37,400 bases of DNA. It comes from Acidimicrobiales bacterium (GTDB taxonomy: Bacteria > Actinomycetota > Acidimicrobiia > Acidimicrobiales > SZUA-35). Made by a program: the position numbers and the translations under genes. Of this stretch, positions 35,594 to 37,400 are shown in pieces. The stretch is taken from NCBI GenBank assembly GCA_020629695.1, contig JAHDCV010000013.1, positions 30,378-67,777 on the forward strand, given 5' to 3'. Every line of letters begins with the position of its first letter. Positions within the stretch are counted from its first letter, which is position 1. The notes beneath the pieces are model-generated. The model made no database searches. It saw nothing but the letters and a program-made list of their open reading frames with translations, and was not told the origin of the DNA.

Positions 35594-37179
35594 CAGTCGG
35601 TCAGCCGGATCGGGTCGCCGTCCATGGACAGCGCGAACGACGCCCACTCGGTGGCGAGTCGAGTCGGGGTCGGAAGGAATCGGATCCGGAACCAGTAGCC
35701 CTCGCCGGAGCCGGCGTACGCGGCGAAGTCGACCTGCTCGTCGAGCGGGACGCTCAGGGTCACGATGCGTCCGTTGAATCGCCAGTGATTGCCCCAGCCC
35801 GCGTAGTTGACCTTCGACGGGTAGCTCGACGACGTGGGGTCGAGCCAGAGGCAGGGGTTGCCCGAACACTCGTCGCTGTCGTTCGTCGGCGCATGATTCA
35901 GGGTGTCGTCGGAGGACCAGGTGAAGTCCATCGAGTTCCCGAGTGGATCGATCACCTGGATGTTGTCCATCGACTCACCCACGTCCCACAGCTGGACCTG
36001 CATCGTCTGTCCGGCGTACTCCGGGCCGACTTCCGCCAGGTAGAGCGTCATGGGGTCGCCAGCGACCGCACCACTCGCTCGGGCCGGGATCCAGTCCTCG
36101 GCGCTGATCGTCGGGCAGTTGTCGGTCCCGATGCTCGAACAACCCGTCGAGGCGCCACCGGGCTTGACCCAGAAGGAGTAGTGGTTCCAGCCGGCCCGGG
36201 TCGAGTCGCCGACCATGCTCTGGATGAGGTAGGTGGCAGGTTCGTCGCCGTTGTTCGGCGGGAAGGTGAACGGCGTCTGGGTCCACCCCTCGGTCTTGTC
36301 CGTCCACGATGTGGCGCCGTAGGGCAGATCGGCGGCGCAGTCGTCCGACGACCACCACCCCGACGTCGGCTGATCGTCGGTTCGGATCAGTGGTGTGTCG
36401 TTGGTGCTCCACATCCGCCACTGCAGGTGCGTTCCTCGATCGCTCGCGCCGTTCCAGTGCCCGTCCGACGGCTTGCTGCCGTAGCCCGGACAGCGACCGG
36501 GGTCGAACACCATGAGACGTGAGGTGCCGGTCACACCCGACGGGATCGTGACCTTGAAGAAGTAGCCGCCCTCACGCCCGGTGGTGGCTCGCTTCCACTC
36601 CGGGTTGTCGGGGAGCGTCGGGTCATTGCCGCACCAGGGGGCGGCGAGATACTGGGCTGCCTTGACATCACCGTGATGGCCGACCTGGCAGTCGTTGTTC
36701 TCGAGGATCCAGTAGTTCGACGGTTCGAGCGACCCGATGGCGTATGGACCGAAACCCACGGTGTTGGTCGGTGAACCGATCCCGACCGGCGAGAGCGCAG
36801 CAGCGTCGGCATAGCGGGTGATCCGGAGTTCGTCGTCCGAGACGACCTCGCTGAAGAAGCGCTGACCGGGTTTGGACACGAGCACCCGGATCGAGACCTG
36901 GTCAGGGAACTCCACTTCGACGAGGACCCCGTCGACCCCGTGTTCGTAGCCGTTCAGGGCGGCGATCTCTCGGGCCACCCGGGTCGCCGAGGTCTGATCG
37001 GGCAGAACCGGAGCGCCGGCGAGGGCGGAGGCGTCGGCGACGGCCTGGAGGCGGTTGGCCTGGGCGATCCACGCACCGACGTCGATGGCGAGCGCGACGA
37101 AGATCATCAACGGAACCATCAGGACCGCAGTGGTCGCGATGACATACCCGTCTTGTCGTCGATCGGGCCGAGGGCGCAC
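35593..37179 (-). CDS. TadG-like pilus-associated surface protein
   Basis: About 528 residues. A basic N-terminus and GYVIATTAVLMVPLMIFVAL (11-30) form the membrane helix, followed by NRLQAVADASALAGA, the TadG/putative Flp-pilus-assembly signature. The large extracytoplasmic region (about 60-528) is beta-rich, with many Trp, Gly and Asn and several cysteines (for example NDCQVGHHGDV, APWCGND, TGCSSIGTDNC). I recognise no catalytic or von Willebrand MIDAS motif in it. It is the first visible gene of a four-gene operon joined by 1-4-base overlaps. The start is uncertain: GTG 37179 is given, but TTG at 37221 would extend it in frame by 14 codons. Export is probably by the helix acting as a signal anchor. 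Confidence 0.85.
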   Translation of the reverse strand: MRPRPDRRQDGYVIATTAVLMVPLMIFVALAIDVGAWIAQANRLQAVADASALAGAPVLPDQTSATRVAREIAALNGYEHGVDGVLVEVEFPDQVSIRVLVSKPGQRFFSEVVSDDELRITRYADAAALSPVGIGSPTNTVGFGPYAIGSLEPSNYWILENNDCQVGHHGDVKAAQYLAAPWCGNDPTLPDNPEWKRATTGREGGYFFKVTIPSGVTGTSRLMVFDPGRCPGYGSKPSDGHWNGASDRGTHLQWRMWSTNDTPLIRTDDQPTSGWWSSDDCAADLPYGATSWTDKTEGWTQTPFTFPPNNGDEPATYLIQSMVGDSTRAGWNHYSFWVKPGGASTGCSSIGTDNCPTISAEDWIPARASGAVAGDPMTLYLAEVGPEYAGQTMQVQLWDVGESMDNIQVIDPLGNSMDFTWSSDDTLNHAPTNDSDECSGNPCLWLDPTSSSYPSKVNYAGWGNHWRFNGRIVTLSVPLDEQVDFAAYAGSGEGYWFRIRFLPTPTRLATEWASFALSMDGDPIRLTD

Positions 37180-37345
37180 GACCCTGTCATCGGCGCGTTT
37201 CCAGCAGTGGTTGACCGGCAATCCGACTCAAGCCGAACGAACCACCAGAACCGACGAGAGCGCAACCGTCAGTTACGATTCAGACGTCTCCGGACACGCC
37301 CAGAACCGGCTCGCGAACGACGTGGCGGAGCCCGGAGGCGACCGG

Positions 37346-37371
37346 GAGTTCTGAGCGCCAGCGAAGAACTC
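37346..37371. repeat. Inverted repeat (7-bp stem)
   Basis: gagttct (37346-37352) and agaactc (37365-37371) form a perfect 7-bp stem around a 12-base loop, just before a second hairpin. The gene-free region 37180-37345 shows no other clear structure, RNA gene or strong promoter for the tad operon. Confidence 0.6.
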
Positions 37372-37378
37372 TGGAAGA

Positions 37379-37400
37379 AGCGAATCCGCCAGGATTCGCT
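37379..37400. repeat. Inverted repeat (9-bp stem) at window edge
   Basis: agcgaatcc (37379-37387) pairs perfectly with ggattcgct (37392-37400) across a 4-base loop and ends at the last base of the window. It may be a terminator of a gene beyond the edge, or part of an interspersed palindromic repeat. Confidence 0.6.

Noticed and set aside
33742-37179. A complete Tad pilus locus
   Set aside because: No TadA ATPase, TadB/TadC, CpaB/RcpC or prepilin peptidase is encoded within the window; only accessory genes are present.
37055-37354. 99-codon open frame on the plus strand at the right edge
   Set aside because: It is largely antisense to the start of the TadG-like gene, has no motif, and runs into a hairpin.

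Overview
The window is high-GC, densely packed DNA from a free-living actinobacterium. Signs of this are coenzyme F420 genes (cofD/fbiA and cofE), a DUF3516-type helicase, a LytR-CpsA-Psr protein, a DUF5719 protein next to a large glycosyltransferase, frequent GTG starts, and start codons that directly follow -10-like hexamers (leaderless genes). The combination resembles the class Acidimicrobiia, but that placement is an inference from gene content only. I saw no rRNA, tRNA, insertion sequence, phage gene or CRISPR array. No gene-free stretch inside the window exceeds 300 bases; the largest is the right edge (37180-37400).

Layout. 1-71: tandem 26-bp hairpin repeat. 72-2947: CPBP-family membrane protease and ftsH, divergent. 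2932-8177 (minus): large GT2 glycosyltransferase, DUF5719 protein and thioredoxin-like protein. 8263-11201 (plus): rmd and gmd (GDP-D-rhamnose synthesis), then cofD. 11184-11948 (minus): an unrecognised His-rich anchored protein. 12061-16603 (plus): cofE, DUF3516 helicase, flavin amine oxidase. 16672-25783 (minus): a glycan locus read as thiamine pyrophosphokinase, LCP ligase, UDP-glucose dehydrogenase, UDP-xylose synthase, three GT4 glycosyltransferases and a mannose-1-phosphate guanylyltransferase. 25877-32609: mixed housekeeping and regulatory genes (SdpI, YceH/DUF480, alpha/beta hydrolase, HNH, HIT, enoyl-CoA hydratase family, zinc ribbon, DUF4332, PaiB-like, GAF-GGDEF). 32652-33647: sulfotransferase. 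33742-37179 (minus): a four-gene, overlap-coupled Tad/Flp pilus accessory operon (TadG-like, Flp-pilin/lectin fusion, two TadE-like proteins). 37346-37400: two hairpins.

How the genes fit together. The manB-type enzyme makes GDP-mannose, and Gmd and Rmd turn it into GDP-D-rhamnose. Ugd and Uxs make UDP-glucuronate and UDP-xylose. Three GT4 enzymes and one membrane GT2 enzyme could assemble these sugars, and the LCP protein could attach the polymer to the wall. The tad genes encode minor pilins and surface proteins; their motor and assembly genes are not in the window.

The most unusual item is the 212-residue protein at 34955-35593. It has a canonical Flp prepilin N-terminus fused to a three-repeat ricin-type beta-trefoil, which suggests a lectin-bearing minor pilin. 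Other points of interest are two adjacent TadE proteins with the same four-cysteine pattern, a His-rich anchored protein between the F420 genes, a possible leaderless 10-codon upstream ORF stop-start coupled to rmd, many leaderless promoters, and five convergent gene pairs whose coding ends overlap.
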